Shown here piece by piece: positions 8,447-16,834 of a DNA stretch of 64,000 nt. The stretch is from an uncultured Helicobacteraceae bacterium. GTDB taxonomy: Bacteria > Campylobacterota > Campylobacteria > Campylobacterales > Helicobacteraceae. Numbering within the stretch: the first letter of the stretch is position 1; every line of letters starts with the position of its first letter. A program made the position numbers and the translations under genes. The notes under the pieces were generated by a model that had not been told where the DNA came from, did no database searches, and saw nothing but the letters and a program-made list of their open reading frames with translations. The stretch is taken from the NCBI GenBank assembly GCA_947588965.1, contig CANQAN010000006.1, forward strand, positions 1 to 64,000, given 5' to 3'.

Positions 8447-10005
8447 TGCAAAAAATCCTCATAAAACAAATCACAATCAAAGAATCTCCGCTTTTTAAGG
8501 ACGAAACTTTCTATCCTAGTGAGCATTTTAATGTCTTTAGCGGGGCGAGTGGCGCGGGAAAGTCTGTATTGATGGAGGCGATTTTAGCACTTTTTGGTTT
8601 GCGTGAGAGCCATGCGCAAACAATAGAGGCTATTTTGGAAGTCAGAGGCATTGCAGAAGAATTTCAAGGATTCATAGAAGAAGGAGAGATCACTCTCACA
8701 GTAAGCAGAAGGGACAAAGTCCGCTATTTTTTAAATGCGCAAAACATACCCAAAAAGAGAGTTCAAGACTTTTTTGCGCCCTTTTTGAAGCATTTAGGTG
8801 TGAAATCCCACGAATCCCTTAGCACAAAGAATCTGTTTTTGGCACTTGATGGCTTTGTGAGCGCACAAGAAAAAGAATATGCTGTGATTTTGGAGGATTA
8901 TTGCAAGTCTTTTGCGCATTATCAAAATACAAAAAATGCTCTCAATAAACTCAAAGAAGAGGCGTTAAAAATCACAGAATTGAGAGAATTTGTGAGTTTT
9001 GAGATTCAAAAGCTAGAATCCCTCCAGCCCAAAAAGGGAGAGTATGAAGAGCTCTTGTTGCTCAAAAAAGAAATTTCAAAAAAAGAAAAAATCAGCGCAA
9101 GTTTGCAAGAGGTGCAGAATTTCCTCAATCAAGCCCCTCAAGTTTTGAATTTCTTAAACCTCATAGAAAAGGAAAAAGAAAGGGATTCCATTCTTAGCGC
9201 ACTCAACGAACTAGAAAGCCTCTGTGATCAGCAAAATGAACTTTTAGAATCCCTCCAAGCCATCGATCCTGAAAGCATTTTGAATCGCATTGAGGAATTA
9301 AGCGCACTCAATAAACGTTATGGTGGGATCGACGCTGCACTTGAGTTTTTGGAATCCAAAAAGCAAGAATTGCAAAAATACGAAAACTTTGAAGAGAGCC
9401 TTAAAGATGCCGAAAAACAAGCGTCCAAAGCACAAGAAAATCTCAAACAAACGGCTCAAAGATTGGGGGAGATGCGCTTTAAATATTTAGAATCCTTTAA
9501 GAAGTCCTTGAATCAAGCATTGCAGTCTTTAAAAATGCCTCAAGCAAAGATTTCTCTCACTTCTTTAGAGGATGTGGAATCTTACACACCACAGGGTGCG
9601 CAAACATTAGAAATCACACTCAATACAACGCTCAAAAACCTAAGTTCTGGCGAGTTTAATCGCTTCATTCTTGCATTGCTCCTCACACAAAGTACGCAAA
9701 TCAAACATCAAGCCATTATTATTTTAGATGAAGTTGATGCCAATCTAAGCGGAGAGGAATCGCAAGGTGTCGCACTTGCGCTCAAACAGCTCTCAACCCA
9801 CTATCAAGTCTGTGCCATCTCACACCAACCTCATATGCCAGCACTTGCCGATGCGCATTTTTTGATTCAAAAGGGAGCGCAAGGCTCAAAAATCATTCCC
9901 CTAGACAAAGAGGGCAGAATCCAAGAAATCGCACGCACCATTAGTGGTGAAGTCATTACAAAAGAAGCCATAGAGTTTGCCACAAAGCAATTAGAAAATC
10001 TTTGA
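8446..10005 (+). CDS. recN: DNA repair protein RecN
   Basis: SMC-like ATPase that acts at double-strand breaks during recombinational repair. 519 residues, slightly shorter than the roughly 550 typical of other bacteria. Walker A is FSGASGAGKSVLME (about residue 28-41); two long coiled-coil arms rich in Glu, Lys and Gln fill about 140-370; the ABC signature region has LSSGEFNRF (about 402) and Walker B is IIILDEVDANLSGEE (about 424). A C-terminal ISHQPHMPALAD switch is present. The ATG overlaps the nadK stop; a TTG one codon upstream was not chosen. Confidence 0.93.
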   Translation: MQKILIKQITIKESPLFKDETFYPSEHFNVFSGASGAGKSVLMEAILALFGLRESHAQTIEAILEVRGIAEEFQGFIEEGEITLTVSRRDKVRYFLNAQNIPKKRVQDFFAPFLKHLGVKSHESLSTKNLFLALDGFVSAQEKEYAVILEDYCKSFAHYQNTKNALNKLKEEALKITELREFVSFEIQKLESLQPKKGEYEELLLLKKEISKKEKISASLQEVQNFLNQAPQVLNFLNLIEKEKERDSILSALNELESLCDQQNELLESLQAIDPESILNRIEELSALNKRYGGIDAALEFLESKKQELQKYENFEESLKDAEKQASKAQENLKQTAQRLGEMRFKYLESFKKSLNQALQSLKMPQAKISLTSLEDVESYTPQGAQTLEITLNTTLKNLSSGEFNRFILALLLTQSTQIKHQAIIILDEVDANLSGEESQGVALALKQLSTHYQVCAISHQPHMPALADAHFLIQKGAQGSKIIPLDKEGRIQEIARTISGEVITKEAIEFATKQLENL

Positions 10006-10013
10006 GAGACTCA

Positions 10014-11363
10014 ATGAATCTAGATGTACTGAAAGAATTTGCGCACTTTTTGCGCCAATCGCCCCCCTTGAAACTTAGAAGAATCCAAAGAATCGGGGAC
10101 AATTTGTTTAAAATGGAAGTGAATGAAAATGTGTTTTATATTGATTTAAGTCGCGCAAAATCTACGATTTTCACCACTAGCGATATTTTAGTCGCTACAA
10201 GGTTGTATCAAGCCCCCTTTGATAAGAGTTTGCAAAAATACTGCAACAACACAATCCTCACAAATGCACAAGTTGATGGCGATAATAGAATCTTGCGGCT
10301 CTTTTTGCAGGCACAAAACCACTACAAAACATCTGAAACGATTCTGCAAATGGAATTCACGGGACGCAACACGAATCTCATCCTCCTTGATTCCCGCTCT
10401 GTCGTTTTGGATGCCTTGCATCATATCACAAAGGAGCAGTCCTTTCGCGAGGTGAGAATCTCAAAACCCCTCATTGCCCTTCCACAACCCCAAAAGATTC
10501 CAGCCCAACAAGACAAAAAAATAGAACTCTTTAGAGTGTTTCAAGAAAACTATAAAGAACTCAATGCCAAGACACTCCAAAGCAAAATTCACAAATCTCA
10601 AACCCTCATCACGCAAAAAATCAAGCGCCTCAATCAAATTCTGCACAGCCTAGAAAACAAAGAAAACCTAGAATCCCAATCCAAACAAGAATCCTCCTTA
10701 GGACAGCTTATCGTGCGGAATCTCTATTTACATCCTCATTTCAAGGGAACGCATTTAGAGCTTGAGGGTATAAATGTCTCTTTGCCCAAAAAAGCGCAGA
10801 ATCTAAGCGCAGCTGCACAAATATTCTTTGAAAATGCAAAAAAGCTCAACAAAAGAGCGCAAAACATTCATTTGCAAGAACAAAATTTGAGCGAAAAGAT
10901 TGCTTTCTATGAAAATCTCTTAAAAATGATTCAAAATGTAACAAATTTGAGCGATTTGGAGATTCTAAACTCCAATCTCCACAGCGACAGATTGCAAAAT
11001 TCCAAAAAATCCTCCAAGCAAAAACAAGAAGTCAAGCCCTATGAGAGTTTTTTTGTTGAGGGATTCAAGGTTTCTTTTGGAAAAAACGAGAGTGAAAACC
11101 TCGCCCTCCTTAAAGATGCCAAGTCCGATGATGTTTGGTTGCATATCCGCGATGTTCCAAGCTCACACTGCATTATCCATTGCGGAAAAGCAAAAATTTC
11201 CGATATAATCTTATATAAGGTTGCAGAGATTCTTGTCGGATTGAGACAAGATTCTTATGCGCATTACACCATAGACTACACGAGGCGCAAATTTGTCAAG
11301 CTCATACAGGGCGCAAATGTGATTTATGGCAAGGAACAAACACTAGAGCTTAAAAAGGACTAA
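10014..11363 (+). CDS. RqcH/NFACT family protein (Rqc2 homologue, FbpA-like)
   Basis: 449 residues. N-terminal NFACT-N type domain (LREFTGRNTNLILLD-like: here MEFTGRNTNLILLDSRS near residue 110), a central Gln/Lys coiled coil, and a C-terminal NFACT-R domain with DAKSDDVWLHIRDVPSSHCII (about 370-390). Family members bind stalled 50S ribosomal subunits and add alanine tails to trapped nascent chains; older annotation calls them fibronectin-binding proteins. ATG 10014 was chosen over TTG 10002; GAGAG precedes it. It overlaps or abuts recN and belongs to the same operon. Confidence 0.85.
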   Translation: MNLDVLKEFAHFLRQSPPLKLRRIQRIGDNLFKMEVNENVFYIDLSRAKSTIFTTSDILVATRLYQAPFDKSLQKYCNNTILTNAQVDGDNRILRLFLQAQNHYKTSETILQMEFTGRNTNLILLDSRSVVLDALHHITKEQSFREVRISKPLIALPQPQKIPAQQDKKIELFRVFQENYKELNAKTLQSKIHKSQTLITQKIKRLNQILHSLENKENLESQSKQESSLGQLIVRNLYLHPHFKGTHLELEGINVSLPKKAQNLSAAAQIFFENAKKLNKRAQNIHLQEQNLSEKIAFYENLLKMIQNVTNLSDLEILNSNLHSDRLQNSKKSSKQKQEVKPYESFFVEGFKVSFGKNESENLALLKDAKSDDVWLHIRDVPSSHCIIHCGKAKISDIILYKVAEILVGLRQDSYAHYTIDYTRRKFVKLIQGANVIYGKEQTLELKKD

Positions 11364-11364
11364 T

Positions 11365-11697
11365 ATGGCAGTTAATCCGGTTGGAAATATGACTTTTATC
11401 AATCAAAACGCGCAAGTTGGTTCAGTTCAACAGGCAAATACGCAAGTTAAACTTGATTTTCAAGCGATGGTGAATCTCCAAAACTTACAAGAAAAAGAGG
11501 ATCAGATCCAAGAAGTGCGCCCCACAGAGGAAACATTAGAGGTTAAAAATGAGCGCGAGGGAAATGGCAAGGAAGAAAAGGGCGAAGAGGAAGAATCAAA
11601 AGAGTCCAAAGGTTCCGAAGAAAGCCTAGAAGCCTCACAAGATTCTATTACAACAGACAATAATGGCACAATCACACATCTCAATATTTCTGTATAA
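11365..11697 (+). CDS. small acidic protein of unknown function
   Basis: 110 residues, starting 1 nt after the upstream TAA, with AAGGAC before the ATG. The N-terminal third is Asn/Gln-rich (INQNAQVGSVQQANTQ). Residues about 45-90 are strongly acidic (Glu/Ser/Lys) and look disordered. The last residues (NNGTITHLNISV) look like a short ordered tail. No signal peptide, membrane segment or recognised domain. The operon position after the NFACT gene is the only clue. Confidence 0.65.
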   Translation: MAVNPVGNMTFINQNAQVGSVQQANTQVKLDFQAMVNLQNLQEKEDQIQEVRPTEETLEVKNEREGNGKEEKGEEEESKESKGSEESLEASQDSITTDNNGTITHLNISV

Positions 11698-11841
11698 GGA
11701 ATCCCTATTCTTCGCGCTCCCAAAACTAAATTGCAACAAATTGCAGCAACACAGGAAAAATCCATGCGCTCCTCTTACATCTGTGCTGTGCATAAAGTCA
11801 GAATCTGCACATTTGCATTTTGCAAGTTTTGCACACAATGC

Positions 11842-12309
11842 TTATTGTAGGGATTTTAAGACAGCCTTAATGTCTTCAACATGCCCTTTGACCTTGACAT
11901 TCCTCCAAATGTGTGCAATCTCTCCGCTGGGATTAATGAGAAATGTCGCGCGCAAAACCCCCTCATACTCCTTGCCATAGAGCTTTTTGACCCCCCAAGC
12001 ACCATATTGTCTTAAAACCTTTTTGCTAGAATCGCTAAGGAGCGTGAAATTGAGCGATTCTTTTGCAATAAAGCTTTGGTGTGATTTGACACTATCGGGA
12101 CTAACACCTAAGACAACGGCTTTCATTGCGCTTAAGGATTCTAGATTATCGCGAAAATCACAAGCTTCCATTGTGCATCCGGGTGTCTTGTCCTTTGGAT
12201 AAAAATATAAGACAACCCAACTTCCGCGAAAATCGCGCAGAGAAACTTCTATATCGTCTTGATTAGGCAGTGTGAATGAGGGGGATTCTGTGCCAACATT
12301 TATTTCCAT
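11842..12309 (-). CDS. bcp: thioredoxin-dependent peroxiredoxin (Bcp)
   Basis: Reduces hydrogen peroxide and organic hydroperoxides with electrons from thioredoxin. 155 residues with the AhpC/TSA fold; the peroxidatic cysteine lies in TPGCTMEACDFRD (about residue 46) and a second cysteine five residues on is the likely resolving residue of an atypical 2-Cys enzyme. Upstream YFYPKDKT and a later conserved Arg (LRATFLI) also fit. The ATG (12309) lies inside the end of folB (10-nt overlap), so the two are coupled. Confidence 0.93.
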   Translation of the reverse strand: MEINVGTESPSFTLPNQDDIEVSLRDFRGSWVVLYFYPKDKTPGCTMEACDFRDNLESLSAMKAVVLGVSPDSVKSHQSFIAKESLNFTLLSDSSKKVLRQYGAWGVKKLYGKEYEGVLRATFLINPSGEIAHIWRNVKVKGHVEDIKAVLKSLQ

Positions 12310-12635
12310 TTGTTTTTCCTTTTGCGGTGGATTTCAACAGAAACTTTGCAATCCTCAAAGATCTCAAGTTTCGTGATTTTAATCCAAAATTCCTTGATTT
12401 GTGGAAAATGCTTTGGAATCCTTTTTGAAAAATATTTTTGCGCATCCTCTAAGAGTTTAAATTCTTGCTTGAAAGATTCTTGTATGAAAGTTCTTAAAAG
12501 CCGATAATCCAGAATCTTGTCTTTTATGACAAATCTTGCAGAGACGCAAATTTTTTGTGTCTCTTGGCGCTCAAAAGGCAGGATTCCAATGATGGCATCA
12601 AGCTGCATTTCTTCTAAGGTTATGACAAACTTCAA
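12300..12635 (-). CDS. folB: dihydroneopterin aldolase (FolB-like)
   Basis: 111 residues. The opening ITLEEMQLDAIIGILPFERQETQ matches the FolB pattern (I-x-L-x-x-L-x-x-x-x-x-I-G-I-x-x-x-E-R), and the end SVEIHRKR matches its last strand. The enzyme acts in folate synthesis, making 6-hydroxymethyl-dihydropterin. The start is TTG (12635), overlapping the stop of the upstream lipoprotein gene. The usual mid-domain catalytic tyrosine and lysine are hard to place by eye, so the activity is likely rather than certain. Confidence 0.8.
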   Translation of the reverse strand: MKFVITLEEMQLDAIIGILPFERQETQKICVSARFVIKDKILDYRLLRTFIQESFKQEFKLLEDAQKYFSKRIPKHFPQIKEFWIKITKLEIFEDCKVSVEIHRKRKNKWK

Positions 12636-13165
12636 GCTTGCTCCAATGTTTGAAATATCTTAATAAAGACGTGATTGATAGCTCTCTCAAAGGCTTGAAT
12701 GATTTGGAGAAAATCACCCTTTGCCACTTCTTCTTCTTGTTTGAGTATGAAGTGAGAATCCTCGATCTTTACGAATAGATTGAATACCACCTTTTCTGTT
12801 TTTGCATCAAAATAGCAGTCCAAAACATTGAGTGTGATGACTTTCCCTCCCTCATCTTGCGTGAATCCTGCATACAAAATTGCCCTTTGTGCGAATGTTT
12901 TTAATAAATCAGAAAAAGGCTCAATCCATACATTTTTAGCAAAATAGGCGATTTGATTTTCATTGTTCTTGTATGCGATTTTATAGTGTGCAATTTTTGG
13001 GCTGACATTGAGTTCCAATTTGACTGTTTGAGGATTTTTTGCGTGATAATCTTCCCAAAGGGCTTGATTGAATGTAATTTCATAGGATTGCGCTATGGGG
13101 GACTTAATCGCGCAACCACTCAATATAAAGAACAAGCATAAAAGTGCGATTCTAAGCATTTTCAC
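12632..13165 (-). CDS. ABC-transporter auxiliary lipoprotein of the Mla/MCE operon
   Basis: 177 residues with a lipoprotein signal peptide: a hydrophobic stretch ending in LSGCA, so Cys18 would be lipidated. The mature part fits the ABC-type transport auxiliary lipoprotein family (PqiC/LptE-like), with alternating strands and a final helix. It is the last of four genes encoding permease, ATPase, MCE protein and lipoprotein, the arrangement of C. jejuni Cj1646-Cj1649 and H. pylori HP1466-HP1463. Probably tethers the MCE channel to the outer membrane for phospholipid transport. Confidence 0.8.
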   Translation of the reverse strand: MKMLRIALLCLFFILSGCAIKSPIAQSYEITFNQALWEDYHAKNPQTVKLELNVSPKIAHYKIAYKNNENQIAYFAKNVWIEPFSDLLKTFAQRAILYAGFTQDEGGKVITLNVLDCYFDAKTEKVVFNLFVKIEDSHFILKQEEEVAKGDFLQIIQAFERAINHVFIKIFQTLEQA

Positions 13166-13175
13166 TCCTTTTTAT

Positions 13176-14003
13176 TTATTTCTCTCGGGGTCCAAGCGGA
13201 GGATTCTCTGTGCCAAACAAGAATCCACTCGGAGATTGTGAAAAATTTTCAATGACATTTTCTGTGTTGAGCAATACGCGCTCTAAGACTTTTGAATTTT
13301 GTTCAAGATCATAGACAAGTGGTGTAAATATCGCGCGTAAATTATAATCACCGCGTGAAAATGTGTCATGAATTAATGCGCGACTTTTTTGAAGCCCAAG
13401 AATCCCATCATGCATATCAATGAGGGCTTGATCGAGATTTCCTAAGACACTATCAAACCTACTAGAAGCTGTTTGAATGTTAGCAAGAATGGATTCAATA
13501 TTTTTGAGATTTTCATCGCTTAAGAGTTGATTGAAGCGACCCATGCTGACTTCAAGTCGATCAAAAACTGCCTCCGTTTTGTCTCCCACTTTTTCGATCC
13601 AATTCTTTTTAAACTCCAAAACAAGCTTTTCTGTCGTGTCAAGTGGCATTCCATCACCTTGAATGATGGCGATATAATTACCCCCCGTTAAGCCTTGTGA
13701 TTCTATCATGGCTTGTGTGCCTTGCTTTAGGACAATGTCCTTTTTAATCCAAAGAATGATTTCCACTTGATTTTGCTCTGAATCCAATGCATAGCTCTCG
13801 ACAAACCCAACAGGAAGTCCAAGATAGCGCACGGGTGTCTCTATGCGAATCCCCTTTGGTAACTCCTTATTGTAGAGATAGTATTGATTGTAGGCGTTGA
13901 GATTCCTATTGTATTTCCCCGCCCAAAATATAAATCCCGAGAGCGCGATGAGCGTTACAACAAAAAATATTCCCAACAAAGCATAATTAAGTCGTGTTTC
14001 CAT
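13176..14003 (-). CDS. mlaD: MCE/MlaD family lipid-transport protein
   Basis: 275 residues. One N-terminal transmembrane segment (about 8-28) anchors it in the inner membrane. The MCE domain follows: GIRIETPVRYLGLPVGFVES, a strand with VEIILWIKKDI, and the characteristic ESQGLTGGNYIAI. The C-terminal helical part is Asn/Leu-rich and should form the hydrophobic tunnel seen in MCE hexamers. Known members carry phospholipids between inner and outer membrane. Co-directional with mlaE and mlaF, with 8 nt to the latter. Confidence 0.9.
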   Translation of the reverse strand: METRLNYALLGIFFVVTLIALSGFIFWAGKYNRNLNAYNQYYLYNKELPKGIRIETPVRYLGLPVGFVESYALDSEQNQVEIILWIKKDIVLKQGTQAMIESQGLTGGNYIAIIQGDGMPLDTTEKLVLEFKKNWIEKVGDKTEAVFDRLEVSMGRFNQLLSDENLKNIESILANIQTASSRFDSVLGNLDQALIDMHDGILGLQKSRALIHDTFSRGDYNLRAIFTPLVYDLEQNSKVLERVLLNTENVIENFSQSPSGFLFGTENPPLGPREK

Positions 14004-14011
14004 ATTTTTCC

Positions 14012-14743
14012 TTATAAATTTTCCAAAAAAGAGTCAATTGATTGCACTTGTCCCTTTAAGTCTTTTAAACTTCCCTCAAAAAAGATTTTTTTGTCTTTGA
14101 GAAAGATCATTCTATCCACCACACCTTTGACAGATTCCATATCATGCGTGACCATAACCACGCTAATTTCTAGCAAATCGCGCATTTCAGCAATCAAGGC
14201 ATCAAAATGTCGTGCGCTCTTAGGATCCAAGCCACTTGTCGGCTCATCTAAGAATAGTATTTTTGGATTGAGCGCGAGCGCTCGTGCTAGTCCCACGCGC
14301 TTCACCATTCCCCCACTTAATTCATCGGGATAGAGATGAGCGCTCTCTTCCTTAAGCCCCACGCGCACAAGCCACATTAACGCTAACTCCCTAATGTCAC
14401 TTTGATGAAAATCTGTGTATTCTTGCAGGGGCAACATGATGTTTTCTAACACGCTCAAAGAGCTAAAGAGCGCACCAAATTGAAACAAAACACCCAGATT
14501 AAGCTTCATTTCCAAAGTCTGTTGTGCGCTTAACTTCCAAATATTGCGACCGAGAATCTTAACGCACCCACTCGTTGGCTCTTTGAGAAAAATCATGGTG
14601 TTAAGGAGCGTACTCTTCCCGCTTCCACTTCCACCAAGCAGAGCAAAAATCTCCTTTTTGAAAATCTGAAAAGAGATATTTTCTTGGATCGTGCGCTCAC
14701 CATAGCTTGTCGTTAAATCTTGAATCTCTACGATACTTTCCAC
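14012..14743 (-). CDS. mlaF: ABC transporter ATP-binding protein (MlaF/IamA)
   Basis: ATPase of the MCE lipid transporter. 243 residues if translation begins at GTG 14743, which overlaps the permease stop (TAGTG) and has AGG nearby; an upstream GTG (14776) would overlap mlaE by 34 nt and is less likely. Walker A GGSGSGKST, Q-loop LFQFGALFSSLSV, signature LSGGMVKRVGLARAL and Walker B ILFLDEPTSGLDP are all intact, as is the H-loop VTHD. Known in Campylobacter as iamA, named for invasion-associated mutants. Confidence 0.9.
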   Translation of the reverse strand: MESIVEIQDLTTSYGERTIQENISFQIFKKEIFALLGGSGSGKSTLLNTMIFLKEPTSGCVKILGRNIWKLSAQQTLEMKLNLGVLFQFGALFSSLSVLENIMLPLQEYTDFHQSDIRELALMWLVRVGLKEESAHLYPDELSGGMVKRVGLARALALNPKILFLDEPTSGLDPKSARHFDALIAEMRDLLEISVVMVTHDMESVKGVVDRMIFLKDKKIFFEGSLKDLKGQVQSIDSFLENL

Positions 14744-15870
14744 TACCAACCTATCTGTGTGAATAAAACTGAACACAATGCATCAAAGGCAATCACGCAA
14801 AATATGGATTCCACAACACTTTTTGTGGTGTGTACGCCAATACTACGTGTGTCCTTTTCTGTGATGAATCCATGATAGCAACCAATGAGGCTGATAATGA
14901 GTCCAAAAAAAGGAGCTTTAAGGATTCCAATCCAAAAGTGATGGATATCCACCATTTCTGCAAACCTTTCCAAAAACTGCTCACTACTGATTCCTAATTG
15001 CACTTGAGAGATAAACATTCCGCCACTAAGCCCAAAAATGTCTGCAACAAAAACAACAAGAGGCAGCGCAAAAACCAGCGCAAAAATGCGCGGAAGCACG
15101 AGAAAAGTGAAAGGATTAAAGCCCATCACGCGCATGGCATCGATCTCTTGTGTTGCGCGCATCATACCAATCTCTGCGCTAAAGGACGAGGCACTGCGCC
15201 CCGCAATAATGATGGCCACAATGATGGGTGCCATTTCGCGCAAAGTCAGCATAGAACTCATTTCAACAATGAGAATGCTTGCGCCAAATTGCACAAGCTG
15301 CAAACTCCCTTGATAAGCCACAACGATTCCAATGAGAAAACATGCTAAAGACACGATAGGGACAGCCTTAATCGCAGCCTCTTGTATGTGAAAAAACAGT
15401 GCCCTTAACCGAAAATTCACAGGGCTTAAAATCCCAAGCCACAATGTGTAGAGAATCTCGCCGATAAAATTCAGTCCCACTGCGACTTGATAGCACCATT
15501 TTTTCAAAATCACAAAGGTGTCTTTGTGTGCTTTAATGGTCATTGTTGTGAAGTTTAGTTCATTAATAGTTGTTTTATTTTGTAGGATTGTAAAGATTCT
15601 TGTTGCCTTTTGGTGTTCTGCAAAGGCATTAAAAAAGTACGATTGTGCGGACTTTTTAAGATGATTTGACCAATTGAGCAAAATCGCCCCCCCGCAAAAA
15701 TCCAAATCAAAGCTAGAATCCAAGATAATGCGCAAACTATCGTCATAGCCATATGAAGAGGCTTTATTGAGAGCTTTTAGTGTGGTTTTTGGAATGCTTC
15801 TATCCCAAACTCCGCGCAAAATCAGGATGATTCCTTGTGCGTGGCTTTGAATCTCAAGACTTGCTAACAT
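14743..15870 (-). CDS. mlaE: MlaE/IamB permease with N-terminal STAS domain
   Basis: 375 residues. The first 110 or so form a STAS-like domain (LRIILDSSFDLDFCGGAILLNW) that corresponds to a fused MlaB. The rest is the MlaE permease with several transmembrane helices and the conserved stretch LTLREMAPIIVAIIIAGRSASSFSAEIG...QEIDAMRVMG. It should form the inner-membrane channel with MlaF. It is the first gene of the minus-strand Mla operon. A C7 run (plus strand 15687-15693) lies in the STAS part and is probably too short to be hypermutable. Confidence 0.92.
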   Translation of the reverse strand: MLASLEIQSHAQGIILILRGVWDRSIPKTTLKALNKASSYGYDDSLRIILDSSFDLDFCGGAILLNWSNHLKKSAQSYFFNAFAEHQKATRIFTILQNKTTINELNFTTMTIKAHKDTFVILKKWCYQVAVGLNFIGEILYTLWLGILSPVNFRLRALFFHIQEAAIKAVPIVSLACFLIGIVVAYQGSLQLVQFGASILIVEMSSMLTLREMAPIIVAIIIAGRSASSFSAEIGMMRATQEIDAMRVMGFNPFTFLVLPRIFALVFALPLVVFVADIFGLSGGMFISQVQLGISSEQFLERFAEMVDIHHFWIGILKAPFFGLIISLIGCYHGFITEKDTRSIGVHTTKSVVESIFCVIAFDALCSVLFTQIGW

Positions 15871-15882
15871 AGGGCAGGTGGC

Positions 15883-16632
15883 TTACTCTTTGGTTTCAGA
15901 AAGATTAAAAATAAAGGGAACACCCTCAACAAGCCCACTATTGAGGATTCTCTCTGTAGTGTATTGCACTTGTTTGATGTCTGTGTTCTGCTCTGTTTTG
16001 CTTAATTTAATGTCTTTATAATACTTGCGCAAAAGAGCGATTTTTTCTTTGGTGGTTTTTGCCTTTGTTTGTGCGTTGAGAATCAATTGAGCCTTAATGA
16101 AAGCTTCCTTTTCATGAACAGGGGCAAAGATAAGCTTAAGATGTGCGCTTTCAAGCTCTTTTTCAATCTCTTCTAAGTGTTTGCGACAATATGGGCAATC
16201 GGGATCTGTAACGACAATTTTTGTAGGGAGATTCTTTGTTTTGCCCTCTAGTGCGATAAAGTCATAGTCTTTAAACTCCGCAAACAGCTTAAGCAAAGCC
16301 TCTCTGTCGGATTTCATTTTTTCTTCCCCAGCCTTATTGATTTCATCCATAATCATTTTGGAATCTTCTTTGCTGAAGTTCATAACACTGCTTAGTCCAA
16401 CGAAATGCTTCCCATCTGTACTGACAATCACGGGGAAAATATTTCCGTTTGCTGTGCGCCCAATCACAAAATACTGCCCATCAAAGCTTCTAAGAGGTTT
16501 TTTGAGTTGAATCTCCACATCAATATCAACCTTTTCTTTAATGCTTTTTTTGAAATTTTTTTCAAAATTTGCAAACGCAAGACTAGAATAACCGATAATA
16601 ACCGCCATGATCAAAATTAACTTATGCTTCAT
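15883..16632 (-). CDS. periplasmic thiol:disulfide isomerase/reductase, DsbC/DsbG-like
   Basis: 249 residues with a Sec signal peptide (hydrophobic segment ending SLAFA). An N-terminal dimerisation-type domain is followed by a thioredoxin fold with the active site DPDCPYCRKH (about residue 125-134) and a cis-proline loop GVPFI near the C-terminus. A CPYC pair suits an isomerase or reductase of wrongly formed disulfides. It lies 12 nt upstream of the Mla permease gene and is divergent from icd, so it may lead that operon. Confidence 0.85.
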   Translation of the reverse strand: MKHKLILIMAVIIGYSSLAFANFEKNFKKSIKEKVDIDVEIQLKKPLRSFDGQYFVIGRTANGNIFPVIVSTDGKHFVGLSSVMNFSKEDSKMIMDEINKAGEEKMKSDREALLKLFAEFKDYDFIALEGKTKNLPTKIVVTDPDCPYCRKHLEEIEKELESAHLKLIFAPVHEKEAFIKAQLILNAQTKAKTTKEKIALLRKYYKDIKLSKTEQNTDIKQVQYTTERILNSGLVEGVPFIFNLSETKE

Positions 16633-16794
16633 TGCCCACCTTTAGAGTTCAAACAAATAAAATAAAAGCGCATTATAGCATAATCAAAAAGTTCTTTGCC
16701 TCTATCAAAGAACAGCTAAAACTCAACAAACATTCACGCATTCTTAAAGAAAGTCAATAAACTTGACAAAATTATTTTATTTTACTTGATTATT

Positions 16795-16803
16795 TGCTAT
16801 ACT
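16795..16803 (+). promoter_or_regulatory. extended -10 promoter of icd
   Basis: TGCTATACT, an extended -10 element, lies 32 nt before the icd ATG, with AAGGA in the leader. The nearby TTGACA (16763-16768) is 29 nt away and too far to be its -35. Confidence 0.65.
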
Positions 16804-16834
16804 CATTAGGAAATATGTTTTTTAAGGATGCACG

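Noticed and set aside
14998-15348. Plus-strand open frame rich in Lys, Asn and His opposite mlaE
   Set aside because: Antisense shadow of a well-supported gene, with low-complexity composition and no ribosome site.
15687-15693. C7 in mlaE as a phase-variation tract
   Set aside because: Seven bases is below the usual hypermutable length, and the frame is intact.
16763-16768. TTGACA as the -35 element of icd
   Set aside because: It is 29 nt from the TATACT box, too far; the promoter is better explained by the extended -10.
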